DNA from: Nocardioides albus
GTDB lineage: Bacteria; Actinomycetota; Actinomycetes; Propionibacteriales; Nocardioidaceae
DNA: 64,000 nucleotides
Assembly (NCBI RefSeq): GCF_014648255.1
Contig: NZ_BMQT01000010.1
Location: 1 to 64,000 of the forward strand
Direction: 5' to 3'
How positions within the stretch are numbered: position 1 is the stretch's first letter; every line of letters starts with the position of its first letter. The notes under the pieces are model-generated. The model searched no databases. It was not told where the DNA came from and was given only the letters and a program-made list of their open reading frames with translations. Shown here piece after piece: positions 8,822 through 18,162 of the stretch. A program made the position numbers and the translations under genes.

Positions 8822-9631
8822 TCATCGCTTCTTGTGAGGGTGGGCGGTCTTCTTCGGCGGCCGCGGCAAGGCCTTATCTCGGTCGGGCTCAATGCCGTTG
8901 CGAACGAGGAGTTCGACGACGTTCTGACTTGGCGTCACAAGAGTCAGGCCTACCGACTGAGCGCCGTCGCCGGACGCTAGAGGACTAAGTTGGCCGGCCA
9001 CGAGTACTCCAACAAGAGCACCGTCGGAAACTCGGTAGACCGGACCACCGCTGTTTCCTCCCGTTGCGGTGAGATCGCATAGGTGGCGCATGCCGCCGCC
9101 TGGGTTGGCCTGGTCGAGCGGGGCAAACTTGCTGGCTAAGATGCCAGCGGTGGTCACAAGTGCCGGGGCCGAAAGCGGGAACCCACTCGTCGCCACCTCA
9201 GTACCCTCCGCCAGCCGGTCTGTCGTGATCTTGAAGGGTCCTGTGCGACCGTCATCTAACTCCTCCGTCGGGCCGCCTCCATCGGGCGTTATCCGAACGA
9301 CCAGGGAGACCGATGTTGCATCTGGAGGCATCTGGAGTTCCAAGAGGGCGAGATCGGAGCTGGCATCTTGGTCCACCAGGACGCAAGGAACGTAAATGAA
9401 CGCGGCATGGACCTGAATGTCGGGACGGTCGATGTCCGACCCGGCAAGGCCAGCATGCAGTTCCCAACCAGGCGGTACGGCGTCGGTCACATGCTTCGCG
9501 GTGACGGCATGTCGCCCTTGCCCCGTCAGAAGTGCTGAACCAATGACGCGCGTCGAACCGTCACCGGGATTGACCAGCACCATCTGGGCTACTGACCTTC
9601 GGATTGCTTTGATAGTGCCCTGAAGTCGCAC
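8822..9631 (-). CDS. Trypsin-like serine protease (chymotrypsin fold)
   Basis: 269 residues without a signal peptide, hence probably cytoplasmic. The catalytic triad is readable: His in AVTAKHVTDA (about residue 47), Asp in SSDLALLEL (about 96) and Ser in TATGGNSGGPVYR (about 203). The C-terminal tail is basic (PPKKTAHPHKKR) and could bind nucleic acid or mark a disordered end. Intracellular trypsin-like proteases on mobile elements are often effectors or activators in defence systems, and the unknown 252-residue protein just downstream is the obvious candidate substrate. This link is inference. Confidence 0.8.
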   Translation of the reverse strand: MRLQGTIKAIRRSVAQMVLVNPGDGSTRVIGSALLTGQGRHAVTAKHVTDAVPPGWELHAGLAGSDIDRPDIQVHAAFIYVPCVLVDQDASSDLALLELQMPPDATSVSLVVRITPDGGGPTEELDDGRTGPFKITTDRLAEGTEVATSGFPLSAPALVTTAGILASKFAPLDQANPGGGMRHLCDLTATGGNSGGPVYRVSDGALVGVLVAGQLSPLASGDGAQSVGLTLVTPSQNVVELLVRNGIEPDRDKALPRPPKKTAHPHKKR

Positions 9632-9890
9632 ACCGCAAGGTTGGCCCTAGACCTAGTTCGTCATGAGTGATTCGAAGGGGTTGCCCAAATCTGGGGATCC
9701 CCGCTGAGCAGCAGTAGTACACGCCCGCTAGCCGACTCTCCACGTTCCACACCCACGGCCAATGCTCCCAACCAAGTACCTCTACCGGGCTACATACTGT
9801 TCAAGGATCTCGCCTGCCTCCGGCCATTGTGCCGCTGACGGTCGTACGCTCACCGGCGTTGATTGATTGACACCTAGGAGTCAACGCCGT

Positions 9891-10592
9891 TTGGACGCCA
9901 GCGCGCTGGTCGCAGCGCTCGAGGCCACATGGTCCGCCATCCAACTCCGACACCCTGACGTGCCGGATGTCGTGGTGACCCTCGGCGCCGGCAGCATCGG
10001 CGTGCCCGCCGGCGCACTCAAGCTTGGGCACTTCGCCGCCGAGCGTTGGGTCTCCAACGAGAACAAGGACCCTGTCGGCCAGGCCGAACTCTTCGTCGGG
10101 GGCGAAGGTCTTCGCCGCGGAGCTGAACCAGTCCTCGCCACTCTCCTCCACGAGGCCGCCCACGGAGTCGCCCACGCACGCGGCATCAAGGACACCAGCC
10201 GACAGGGTCGCTACCACAACACCCGCTTCAAGCTCCTGGGCGAGGAACTCGGACTCACTATCACGCAGGCGCCGACAATCGGATGGTCCAGCACGGAGCT
10301 CGCGCCGGGGACGGCCGACGAGTACGCCGAGGAGATCGCAGCGCTGAGCTCTGCCATCGTCGCGTTCCGGAACACTGAGGGCGCTGTGCCCGTAGGCCCT
10401 ACTGGTGGCGGTAAGGACGGCCCGACGGGCGGAGGTCGAGGCATCGGGGCGAAGCGCCCCAAGAACGGGCTCGTGCTGGTCTGCGAGTGCTCCCCCGGCC
10501 GCCGGATCCGGGCGTCTGCTGCGGTCGTCGAGCGTGGGTCGATTGTCTGTGGTGTCTGCAGCGCGGACTTTGTCGAGGCTTCAGCCGCGTAA
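9891..10592 (+). CDS. SprT-like zinc metalloprotein
   Basis: 233 residues from a TTG start chosen because AGGAG (9876-9880) lies 10 bp upstream; a second in-frame TTG at 9867 has no ribosome site. The zinc metallopeptidase motif is LLHEAAHGVAHARG (HExxH, followed by GRYHNTRFKLLGEELGL with a further His). The C-terminus has paired cysteines (CEC and CGVC), consistent with a zinc ribbon. SprT-like proteins of this form are common on actinobacterial mobile elements. Proteolysis of DNA-protein crosslinks is known for eukaryotic SPRTN, but the bacterial role is unclear. It probably forms a unit with the small gene 20 bp downstream. Confidence 0.75.
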   Translation: MDASALVAALEATWSAIQLRHPDVPDVVVTLGAGSIGVPAGALKLGHFAAERWVSNENKDPVGQAELFVGGEGLRRGAEPVLATLLHEAAHGVAHARGIKDTSRQGRYHNTRFKLLGEELGLTITQAPTIGWSSTELAPGTADEYAEEIAALSSAIVAFRNTEGAVPVGPTGGGKDGPTGGGRGIGAKRPKNGLVLVCECSPGRRIRASAAVVERGSIVCGVCSADFVEASAA

Positions 10593-10612
10593 GACTGTCG
10601 GTGCCCAGCGCC

Positions 10613-10822
10613 ATGATGGATCTCATGAGCGACTACATCATCGACGCATCTATCGATCGCGAGACGAACAAGGTCTATGCCGTGAGGGTCTCAACCCAGG
10701 ACGGCAAGTACCTCGGCCGCTGGGCGGAGCCGCACGCCGACGTCAGCGCCCAAGCGCTCAACGACAAGGACGAGGTTCGCCGGATCGTCAACGAGATCCT
10801 CGCAATCCGATTCCACTACTAG
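10613..10822 (+). CDS. Small hypothetical protein
   Basis: 69 residues if started at the first of two adjacent ATGs (10613 or 10616); a third ATG at 10625 would give 65 residues beginning MSDYIIDASID. It is a compact alpha/beta-looking protein with alternating hydrophobic and polar residues (KVYAVRVSTQ, DEVRRIVNEILAIRF). It resembles DUF3892-like single-domain proteins in pattern, but that is a weak comparison. It follows the SprT-like gene by 20 bp and may share its transcript. No function is assigned. Confidence 0.6.
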   Translation: MMDLMSDYIIDASIDRETNKVYAVRVSTQDGKYLGRWAEPHADVSAQALNDKDEVRRIVNEILAIRFHY

Positions 10823-10825
10823 AAA

Positions 10826-10846
10826 CTCGGGGCCCCACCACCCGAG
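10826..10846. terminator. Weak hairpin between convergent genes
   Basis: CTCGGG/CCCGAG with a 9-nt loop, directly after the small plus-strand gene and before the 3' end of the DUF262 gene. The position suits a bidirectional terminator, but the stem is short. Confidence 0.35.
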
Positions 10847-10891
10847 ACGCGAGTCCACGTCCGCTGGCCGCTCGCGGAGGGCGGCGCGTGG

Positions 10892-12682
10892 TCAAAGAGC
10901 TCGGTAGTAGTCCCGGATGGCCGCCGCCATCATCTTGCGTCGGGCAATGAGGAACTCCGGATACGAACCAGCTGTCACCTCGGCGAAGTCAGCAGGCACA
11001 GCGTTCTCGATGAGGTTCTTGGCGAGGTCATCGGCATCGGTGATCTCACCAAGAGCAAGCTTCCCGCTCGCGATCTGGGCAGCCACGATCCCCATGTACG
11101 TCATCGGAGGCTTGTTGCTGATGCTGACATTGATCGAGGTCTCGGTGAGCGCGAAGTTCGCGACCTGGTTGTAGTCACCCTGCTTCGGGAACCCGTTCTT
11201 CTGTAGGTAGTCCTTGGGCACGATGTGATGGATGTCGCCGGAGTTCTCCAACATCGCAGCTACGGTGATCCCCTTCGAGAGGAACCCACGGGCTCCCTTC
11301 GACACCTGCGCAGCCAGATAGGTCTGGAAGTAGGGACTCGTTGTCCGAGGAGTCTCAAGGGCGTTCGGCAGGGTGACCGACCAGAATCCGTCGGTGAGCT
11401 CGCCCTCCTCGATCTGCTTGAGATAGTTCGCAGCGCCCTGCTCGGTGATGCGCCGGATGTCCTGCTCCCAGGTCGACTCGAAGCTTCCCGAGTGACGGCC
11501 GGTCAACGTCGACAGGACGAACCAGCGCTTCACGATGCGCTTGCGCTCACCCTCCACCATTCCAGGGTCCTGGCGGAGTCGGAGATAGAGGGCGTACGCG
11601 AAGTTGAGCGCGTTCTTCGATCGCACCATGTTTGGGGCGATGAACCCGGCCGACTTGATCGTCATCAGGAAGTTCTCGAAGTGATACTTGCTGACGATCT
11701 GCTTCAGCGCTGCCTCGAGCTTGTCGTACGCCGCGGGGATCCGGCTCTCGTCGATCTTGCGCGTCTCCGGGTCCAGGCCTGAAAGCTCGCTGACGATCGA
11801 CGAGGCCTTGCCTCGATTGAACCCCACGAGGCCGGCGACACGGATCATGTCACCGTACTCCGGGTCGTAGAGCTCGTCGGTCTCGTCCTTGAGCCACGCG
11901 ATCGACTTCAGGTAGTCCGTCGCGGAGAACTCGGTGTCGTTCTCCTTGATGTCGTCATAGGCGTGCGGTGCGACGGCAAGGTGGCAGAAGTAGTCGATCT
12001 GCTTGCGCAGGTTGCGTCCACGGTCTCCGTACGTCGCGATCTTGCTCATCGCGAAGTCAGCGCTGCTCAGTGGGACGCCCTTGGAGTTGATTCGAACGAA
12101 GATCTCAGAGACCGTCTCAACGTCGAGGTCGTCGGCCAGCGAGATGATCCCTACCTGGGCAGTTCGAAGCGCCGCCAGTCGCCCGATGGTCGCTTCGAAA
12201 CGTTCCGGGTCTACCTCTGGGTTCCGCTCCAGGTACTTCTTCGCGAACGTGAAGGTTCCGGCGCTGTTGAAGAACTCGCTGATGTCGGAGATCCACTGTG
12301 GATTCTTCTCGATGACAGGTGTGCGGGTCGCGAACTCCTCAGTGACCGGGTTGAAGGCGATCCTGATCCGGACCTTCTTGTAGTGCTTGTCGATCACTGG
12401 GAGACCGGCAATGGCTGCCCGCAACGCAGTGACGCGCTGCTGCCCGTCGATCAAGATCTGCTGGTACGCAGCCACCTGGCCACCCCTGAGCTTCGCTCCG
12501 ACCGACTGCCACGTGATGAGGTAGCCGACTGGGTAGCCCTTGTAGAGCGAGTCCATCAGGTCGCGGACCTTCACGCTGTCCCACACGAAGGGACGTTGCA
12601 GCTCGGGGATCGCGATTCGGTCCGCCTTGACGTCAGCGAGTAGCTGCTCCACGGCGGTCTGCCGGACTTCGTACTTGGCCAT
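10892..12682 (-). CDS. DUF262/HNH (GmrSD-like) nuclease-type protein
   Basis: 596 residues. The N-terminal DUF262 domain (ParB/Srx-like NTPase-nuclease fold) shows IPELQRPFVWD and the signature LIDGQQRVTALRA near residues 77-89. A DUF1524-like HNH motif, DIHHIVPKDYLQKNG, sits near residue 485 and is followed by Asn-rich segments. The layout is that of single-chain GmrSD-type modification-dependent restriction enzymes, which attack modified phage DNA. Its ATG directly abuts the TAG of the upstream ISP enzyme (TAGATG), so translation is coupled and the two probably act together or in layers. Tail, middle helical region and length fit the family. Confidence 0.8.
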   Translation of the reverse strand: MAKYEVRQTAVEQLLADVKADRIAIPELQRPFVWDSVKVRDLMDSLYKGYPVGYLITWQSVGAKLRGGQVAAYQQILIDGQQRVTALRAAIAGLPVIDKHYKKVRIRIAFNPVTEEFATRTPVIEKNPQWISDISEFFNSAGTFTFAKKYLERNPEVDPERFEATIGRLAALRTAQVGIISLADDLDVETVSEIFVRINSKGVPLSSADFAMSKIATYGDRGRNLRKQIDYFCHLAVAPHAYDDIKENDTEFSATDYLKSIAWLKDETDELYDPEYGDMIRVAGLVGFNRGKASSIVSELSGLDPETRKIDESRIPAAYDKLEAALKQIVSKYHFENFLMTIKSAGFIAPNMVRSKNALNFAYALYLRLRQDPGMVEGERKRIVKRWFVLSTLTGRHSGSFESTWEQDIRRITEQGAANYLKQIEEGELTDGFWSVTLPNALETPRTTSPYFQTYLAAQVSKGARGFLSKGITVAAMLENSGDIHHIVPKDYLQKNGFPKQGDYNQVANFALTETSINVSISNKPPMTYMGIVAAQIASGKLALGEITDADDLAKNLIENAVPADFAEVTAGSYPEFLIARRKMMAAAIRDYYRAL

Positions 12683-15600
12683 CTACTTCTCATCTCCCGT
12701 GATGATGTCGAGCGGCGGCAGCCCGTCGACGATCTTCATCGTCTCCAGGCTGACGGTAACGATCCGTGCGAGCAGGTCGAGGATGTAGCGCGGGTCCCCG
12801 ACCTCACGGGACCAGTCGTTGGGGCTGTTGACGATGCCGGAGGCCTTGTCCGTCTTGATCCAGTAGCGATCGATGATCCACTCGATCGCCGACCGGCTGC
12901 CGAGCATGTACCGATATGCCTCCTCCGGGATCCCCGACACCGTGATCCGGTCGTTGTACTTGATCGTCGACCGGTCCGCGACCAGCTTCCCGTCCACCCG
13001 CACCTTCGCGAAGGCCATCTTCTTGTCCTTGACCGCGAAGAAGTCGTACGGATCCCCAACTGCCTCCACGTCGAGCCCGACGAGCGGGTACGGCTCCACC
13101 GACTCGTAGCCCAAGTGCAGTTCGCTCAGCCTCCGGCCGGCCTCCGCGTAGCCGGCGAATTCCCGCACGAACGGGATCCGCGGCAGCAACTTCTTCAGAT
13201 CCGCCGCGTACGTCTCGCGGTATTCCGGGCTGTGCAGCAACCCGTAGACGTAGAAGAAGATGTCGTCCTTCGTGATCGTCTCGGAGGGGTACGCCGCCTG
13301 GAACCGCTTCAGCGCCTCATCGGTGATGTTGTCGATCTTGCGGTACCCGTCGACCACCTCGCCCTCGCCGCCGAGATCGAGCATCCCCGAATCCTCGGCT
13401 TGCTCGTAGCACCAGCGAGGGAAGAACTGACCTGTGTCGATCGCGTGGCGATCTGGTGGTGAGTCGACGAGCACCGCACAAAAGGGTGAATGTGAAGCAA
13501 GTCCTGGGACACTCACCGCTCGATTATGGTGCCCGGACGTCGGCCAGGCTCGGCCCGAAACTCCTCGGACGTTTGTGAGTGCGGGATCGATGTACGTCCG
13601 CATTCGGGTGAACGGCCGGTAACACCCTGAGTGCATCTCAGCTTCATCGAATTGGAGGCGTACACCCTTTTCTGCAAGCCTGAGCAGGCCGCGCGACCAG
13701 GAGATGCTCCGAGGATCCCGCTCAATCTCGCCCGTTGTGCTGGAGCGGTTGAATGCTTCGAGGGACGTGCTGATGGAGTCCTGAAGTCGTGAGCGCGAGA
13801 AATTGTAGTTCCAGGCATCCCGAGCTGTCTCAATTCCTGGGCCGAAGTCGCCGAAGACGTCGCCAAGAGGCAAGAAATCCGCGAAGTCGTCGCTGCGCTG
13901 GTTGAGCCAGTCGCCATGTTCGTTCGGTGCGATTGGGTTCGTCTGAAGACCCAAGGCTGAACGAGCGGCGACCACCTCGGCCACCTTCTCGTCCGCGGTC
14001 GTGAAGTCGCCGACCTGGGCGTAGTGCACCGTTGCTGACCCGAGTTTCTCTGGGTGGCGGACCAGCACGACTACGGCGATCGTTGTGATCGATCCACCGG
14101 TGTTCTTGTTGAACGCTTCGAAGATCGGGCGGCCCTCTGCGCCGCCAGTCCGACGGTTGCCGCGAAGGTTGTAGACGTAGATCGAGGAGAACTCCTCCGC
14201 AAGGGTCTTGCGCATGCCGTCGGCGGTGTTGGAGTCGAGGAAGCCGCCGTTGGTGACGTACGCGATTACGCCGCGGTCCTGGATCCGCAGGGTGGCCCAT
14301 TTGATGGCGCGGATGTAGGAGTCGTAGAGGGAGTTCTTGTTCGTGGCCGTCGAGCGCTCGGCGTACGTCTTCCGGATCTCCTCATCCAGGGACGGGTACT
14401 TCTCGTTGGCGTTGTTGTCGTTGGCACTGTCCTGCCCCGACGAGTAAGGCGGGTTGCCGACGATGACGGTGATCGGGAGGTCCTTGAGGTGCTGGAGGCG
14501 TTCGTTGTTCTCGGCGAAGATCTCCAGGTCGGGGGTGTCGTCGGGCTCCCAGGACTGGAAGGTGTCGGTCAGGACGAGGCCGGGGTACTCCTTGGCCTCG
14601 CCGGTGAGGTCGGTGTACGTCGTCTCGATGTTGACTGTGGCGATGTAGTAGGCCAGCAGGAGGATCTCGGAGGCGTGCAGCTCGTTGGCGTACTTGCGGG
14701 CGAGGTCGTGCTTCTCGATCAGGCCGGACTGGAGGAGGCGGACCATGAAGGTGCCGGTGCCGGTGAAGGGGTCGAGGATGTGGACGCCTTCGTCGGTGAG
14801 GCCTTGGCCGAACTCTTGGCGGAGCACGTCGTCGGCGCTGCGAAGGATGAAGTCGACGATCTCGACGGGGGTGTAGACGATGCCGAGCTTATCGACGGTC
14901 CGTTTGAACGCGGTAGCGAAGAACTTGTCATAGAGCTCGATCAGGATCCGCTGCTTGCCTTCGGCGTTGTCGACCCCGGCGACGCGGCGGCGTACGGAAT
15001 CGTAGAACGCCTCGAGCGGGGCGTTCTCGGCTGCGAGCGGGTGCTCGTCGAGCGAGGCGAGCATGAGCTCCATGATCCGGGCCACCGGGTTGGTCTGGGC
15101 GAACTGGTAGCCCTCGAAGAGGGCTTCGAAGATCGGCCGGGTGATCAGGTGTTGGGAGAGCATGTCGATCGCGTCGGCTTCGGTGATTGACTCGTTGAGC
15201 GAACCGCGCAGACCTGCCAGGAAGGCCTCGAACTCCTTGGCCTGGTTCGACTCTTTGTCGGCGAGAAGGCCCTTGATGCGGGTGACGTGCTTCTGGGCGA
15301 TGTCGGCGACGTCCTTGGCCCAGGTGTCCCAGTACTTCCGCTCGCCGACCTTCTGAACGATCCGGGCGTACATGGCGTCACGGAAGCCTTCGAAGCCGAA
15401 GTCGAGAGCCATCTGCTCCGAGCCATCACCAAGGGGCTGATCGGTGGGTTCGCCGCCCACGGTGGGCGTGACATTGTCGATGATCATCCGGTCCGAGCGC
15501 TTCTTGTTGAGCTCGATCTTGTTGATCATCGCGTGGAATCGGTCGTCGTGGGATCGCAGCGCCTGGAGTACCTGCCACACGACCTTGTACCGCTCGTTGT

Positions 15601-17440
15601 CTCTTAGCGCCTCCTCCGGGGCTACCCCGGAGGGAACAACGACCGGGAGGACGATGTAACCGAGCTCCTTGCCCGGGGCCTTGCGCATGACTCGCCCAAC
15701 GGACTGGACGACGTCGACCTGGGAACCGCGTGGTGTGAGGAAGAGGACCGCATCGAGGGCGGGTACGTCGACGCCTTCGGAGAGGCATCGCGCGTTGGTG
15801 AGGATGCGGCAGGTGTCCTTCGGTGCTTCGTCCTTCAGCCAGGTCAGGTGGCCGTTGCGCTCGTGGATGCCCATCGTGCCGTCGACGTGGCGAGCCTCGA
15901 CACGAAGCGCGTTGCGGCCGTCGTCCCCGTTCTCATCCCGGAGCGCGCGGTCGACCAGGATCGGGAAGCTGGTGGCCGCGAGCTGCGACGTCTTGATGTC
16001 CTTCGCAAACGCGACCGCCGTCTTCATCGGCGCCAGATCCAGGTCGCCGGTCTCGTCCTGGCGAAAGTGCTTGGACAGCCCGTTCCAGCAGCCGATCAGC
16101 TTCGCCGCGTCGTCGAGCTTGATCTCACCGGACTCAGCCATCGCCTGTTGAAAGTTCTCCGCGACGTACTGCTCGTCGACGGCTAGGACAAGGACCTTGT
16201 AGTCGGTCAGCAGGTTTGCCTCGACCGCGTCCCCGAACCCGAGCCTGTGTAACTCCGGGCCGTAGAGGTTCTCGTCGTTCATGTCGGCGAGGATGGCCTC
16301 GGACTCCTTGGCCTTGCGGCGTACGTCCTCACCGAAGACCCGCGGAGTCGCGGTCATGTAGAGCCGCTTCTTCGCGCGTACGACCTGGTTGTCGTGGATC
16401 TTCACGAACGAGGAATCGTCCCCGCCAGCGAGGGTCACACCAGTTGTGCGGTGCGCCTCGTCGCAGATGACCAGGTCGAACTCCTCGAGCCCCTGCTTCT
16501 GCGCCTCGGCGATCACGTCGATCGACTGGTAGGTCGAGAAGACGACCGTCATCCGCTCTTTAGCGTGCCTGCCGACCTGGAAGCGCTCGATCAGCGTCTT
16601 CGCATCCGTGGTCGCCGGCTCAGTCAGATCGACGGTCGACATGTCAGCGTCTTCGGTGTTCGCCTTGCGACCAACGCGCACATCGCTGCAGACCGCGAAC
16701 GGGCGGATCTCCACCTCTGAGTTGGCCATCCACTCACGGAGAGTCTGTGACAGCAACTGGATGCTCGGGACGAGGAAGAGCACCGTCTTGCCCGCGCCGG
16801 CCATGTGCTCGGCGATCTTCAGGCTGGTGAACGTCTTGCCCGTGCCGCAGGCCATGATGAGCTTGCCGCGGTCGTGGGTCTGCAGCCCCTTGAAGACGTC
16901 GTCCATCGCGTTCTTCTGATGCGGCCGGGGTTCCTTCTTGCCTGTCGGGACCAGAACCTCCGGCGTCTTCCAGTCATACGCCGACCAGTCGAACGCCGCC
17001 TCCTGGAGGTAGCCGATGTCGACTCGCTGAGCAACGCCCTTGAGTTCCTCCTCGGCGTTGCCGGACCAGCTGGCGGCGGTGTCGAACAAGTAGCGCTGAG
17101 CGAACCCGAACTCTGGCCGCATCGATGCCGCGAGAAACGAGTCGATGTCCTTCTTCGACACCGTGTGTCCAGCGTCGTAGAACTTGCACTGGATCGCAGC
17201 GAAGCTCTCGGTGTCGCGGATCTTGGCGACCAGATCGATGCCGATGTCAGTGGTCTTGCCTCGGTTGGGCCACTCGCTCCACAGCCACACGTCCTCGAAC
17301 TTCGCCGCCCACTCCGGGTCGTTGCGCAGGTACGCCTGGACCAGGCGTTCGAACTTGTCCCCCTGGTCCCGCTTGTCTAGAGCCGTAGCCCGTAGGTTGC
17401 CCAAGACTTCATGAATCGACACTGACACAGCCCCGATCAT
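12683..17440 (-). CDS. Type ISP restriction-modification enzyme (LlaGI/LlaBIII-like)
   Basis: One polypeptide of about 1,585 residues combines all activities. The N-terminal PD-(D/E)xK nuclease (TTDIGIDLVA...AIQCKF, residues 63-87) is followed by a superfamily 2 helicase-like translocase (ACGTGKT near 197-203, CDEAH at 326-330), a coupler region, and an N6-adenine methyltransferase (DPFTGTGTF near 890, GNPPYSSG near 994). The C-terminal region of about 400 residues is presumably the target-recognition domain. Length and order match LlaGI (about 1,570). Start is uncertain: ATG 17440, GTG 17428 or GTG 17422; only the last has a well-spaced GGGG. It protects by methylating self DNA and cutting unmodified DNA after translocation. 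Confidence 0.9.
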   Translation of the reverse strand: MIGAVSVSIHEVLGNLRATALDKRDQGDKFERLVQAYLRNDPEWAAKFEDVWLWSEWPNRGKTTDIGIDLVAKIRDTESFAAIQCKFYDAGHTVSKKDIDSFLAASMRPEFGFAQRYLFDTAASWSGNAEEELKGVAQRVDIGYLQEAAFDWSAYDWKTPEVLVPTGKKEPRPHQKNAMDDVFKGLQTHDRGKLIMACGTGKTFTSLKIAEHMAGAGKTVLFLVPSIQLLSQTLREWMANSEVEIRPFAVCSDVRVGRKANTEDADMSTVDLTEPATTDAKTLIERFQVGRHAKERMTVVFSTYQSIDVIAEAQKQGLEEFDLVICDEAHRTTGVTLAGGDDSSFVKIHDNQVVRAKKRLYMTATPRVFGEDVRRKAKESEAILADMNDENLYGPELHRLGFGDAVEANLLTDYKVLVLAVDEQYVAENFQQAMAESGEIKLDDAAKLIGCWNGLSKHFRQDETGDLDLAPMKTAVAFAKDIKTSQLAATSFPILVDRALRDENGDDGRNALRVEARHVDGTMGIHERNGHLTWLKDEAPKDTCRILTNARCLSEGVDVPALDAVLFLTPRGSQVDVVQSVGRVMRKAPGKELGYIVLPVVVPSGVAPEEALRDNERYKVVWQVLQALRSHDDRFHAMINKIELNKKRSDRMIIDNVTPTVGGEPTDQPLGDGSEQMALDFGFEGFRDAMYARIVQKVGERKYWDTWAKDVADIAQKHVTRIKGLLADKESNQAKEFEAFLAGLRGSLNESITEADAIDMLSQHLITRPIFEALFEGYQFAQTNPVARIMELMLASLDEHPLAAENAPLEAFYDSVRRRVAGVDNAEGKQRILIELYDKFFATAFKRTVDKLGIVYTPVEIVDFILRSADDVLRQEFGQGLTDEGVHILDPFTGTGTFMVRLLQSGLIEKHDLARKYANELHASEILLLAYYIATVNIETTYTDLTGEAKEYPGLVLTDTFQSWEPDDTPDLEIFAENNERLQHLKDLPITVIVGNPPYSSGQDSANDNNANEKYPSLDEEIRKTYAERSTATNKNSLYDSYIRAIKWATLRIQDRGVIAYVTNGGFLDSNTADGMRKTLAEEFSSIYVYNLRGNRRTGGAEGRPIFEAFNKNTGGSITTIAVVVLVRHPEKLGSATVHYAQVGDFTTADEKVAEVVAARSALGLQTNPIAPNEHGDWLNQRSDDFADFLPLGDVFGDFGPGIETARDAWNYNFSRSRLQDSISTSLEAFNRSSTTGEIERDPRSISWSRGLLRLAEKGVRLQFDEAEMHSGCYRPFTRMRTYIDPALTNVRGVSGRAWPTSGHHNRAVSVPGLASHSPFCAVLVDSPPDRHAIDTGQFFPRWCYEQAEDSGMLDLGGEGEVVDGYRKIDNITDEALKRFQAAYPSETITKDDIFFYVYGLLHSPEYRETYAADLKKLLPRIPFVREFAGYAEAGRRLSELHLGYESVEPYPLVGLDVEAVGDPYDFFAVKDKKMAFAKVRVDGKLVADRSTIKYNDRITVSGIPEEAYRYMLGSRSAIEWIIDRYWIKTDKASGIVNSPNDWSREVGDPRYILDLLARIVTVSLETMKIVDGLPPLDIITGDEK

Positions 17441-17513
17441 GCCGCATTGCAAAGTGAGCCGCAGCGGATACATGGCTGCTCCGTGCGTGAACCCACTCCC
17501 GAGGCGAGACATC

Positions 17514-17529
17514 ACGTGAGCGCTCACGT
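17514..17529. promoter_or_regulatory. 16-bp perfect palindrome between divergent defence operons
   Basis: ACGTGAGC followed by GCTCACGT with no spacer. It lies in the 340-bp gap between the ISP enzyme (minus) and the TIR gene (plus), about 75-92 bp upstream of the ISP start. It is a plausible operator for a dimeric regulator, although no regulator gene is adjacent. The rest of this gap (17441-17780) holds no gene I can support. Confidence 0.45.
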
Positions 17530-17780
17530 ATCTGGTGGACGAACGATCCGGCCGTGCGGGATGGTCGTCGCCCGCGAACGATGCAGCGGAGTTTGGTTCG
17601 ACCCGCCGCACTCTGTGTGAGTCACGTGCAAATCGCTCGTACGGATCAGTCGGCGTTCCCGGCGTTCCGACGTCACGGCCTTCGTCAAAGCAGCACCGTT
17701 TGTCGGTGGTCCTCGCTAGCCTCATAGCGAGTTGTCAGCGATCGACGACGGTCGCGGCTCAAGCACGTCAGGGGCCAAGA

Positions 17781-18152
17781 GTGGCAGACACGAGAATCGT
17801 CTTCGTCGCGTTCGCGATCGAGGACCAAGGTCAGCGGAACCTGCTCAAGGGGCAGTCGAACCACCCGCGCATGCCGTACGAGTTCATCGACATGTCGGTA
17901 AAGAATCCGTACGACTCCGGCTGGAAGGAGAAGGTCCGCACCCGCATCCGCCGCTCCCACGGCGTGATCGCCCTCGTCAGCAAGAACTCGCTCACCTCTT
18001 CGGGGCAGAAGTGGGAGATCCAGTGCGCCAAGGAGGAGGGCAAGCCGCTGCTCGGAGTCTGGGCATACTCGTTGGATCGCACGAACCTTGCCGGGGTCCA
18101 CACGGTTCCGTGGACCGACGCGAACATCGCAGCCTTCATCGGCTCGCTCTAG
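17781..18152 (+). CDS. TIR-like (DUF1863/ThsB-type) signalling protein
   Basis: 123 residues, a lone domain. The start is a GTG with AGGGG 6 bp upstream. The N-terminal strand RIVFVAFAIED, a central DSGWKEKVRTRIRRS and VIALVSKNSLTSSGQKWEIQCAKEEGKPLLGVW follow the ThsB pattern, in which the helix with W-E-I carries the catalytic Glu of NAD-processing TIR domains (here about residue 79). In Thoeris systems such proteins sense phage and make a cyclic or modified ADP-ribose signal. The caspase-like gene follows after 10 bp, which is the type IV Thoeris arrangement. The exact signal molecule is not readable from sequence. Confidence 0.8.
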   Translation: MADTRIVFVAFAIEDQGQRNLLKGQSNHPRMPYEFIDMSVKNPYDSGWKEKVRTRIRRSHGVIALVSKNSLTSSGQKWEIQCAKEEGKPLLGVWAYSLDRTNLAGVHTVPWTDANIAAFIGSL

Positions 18153-18162
18153 GGCAACGGTC

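Noticed and set aside
17535..17780. N-terminal extension of the TIR protein (upstream in-frame ATG at 17535)
   Set aside because: The extension is low in hydrophobic pattern and unrelated to TIR; the GTG at 17781 has an AGGGG site and begins exactly at the first strand of the domain.
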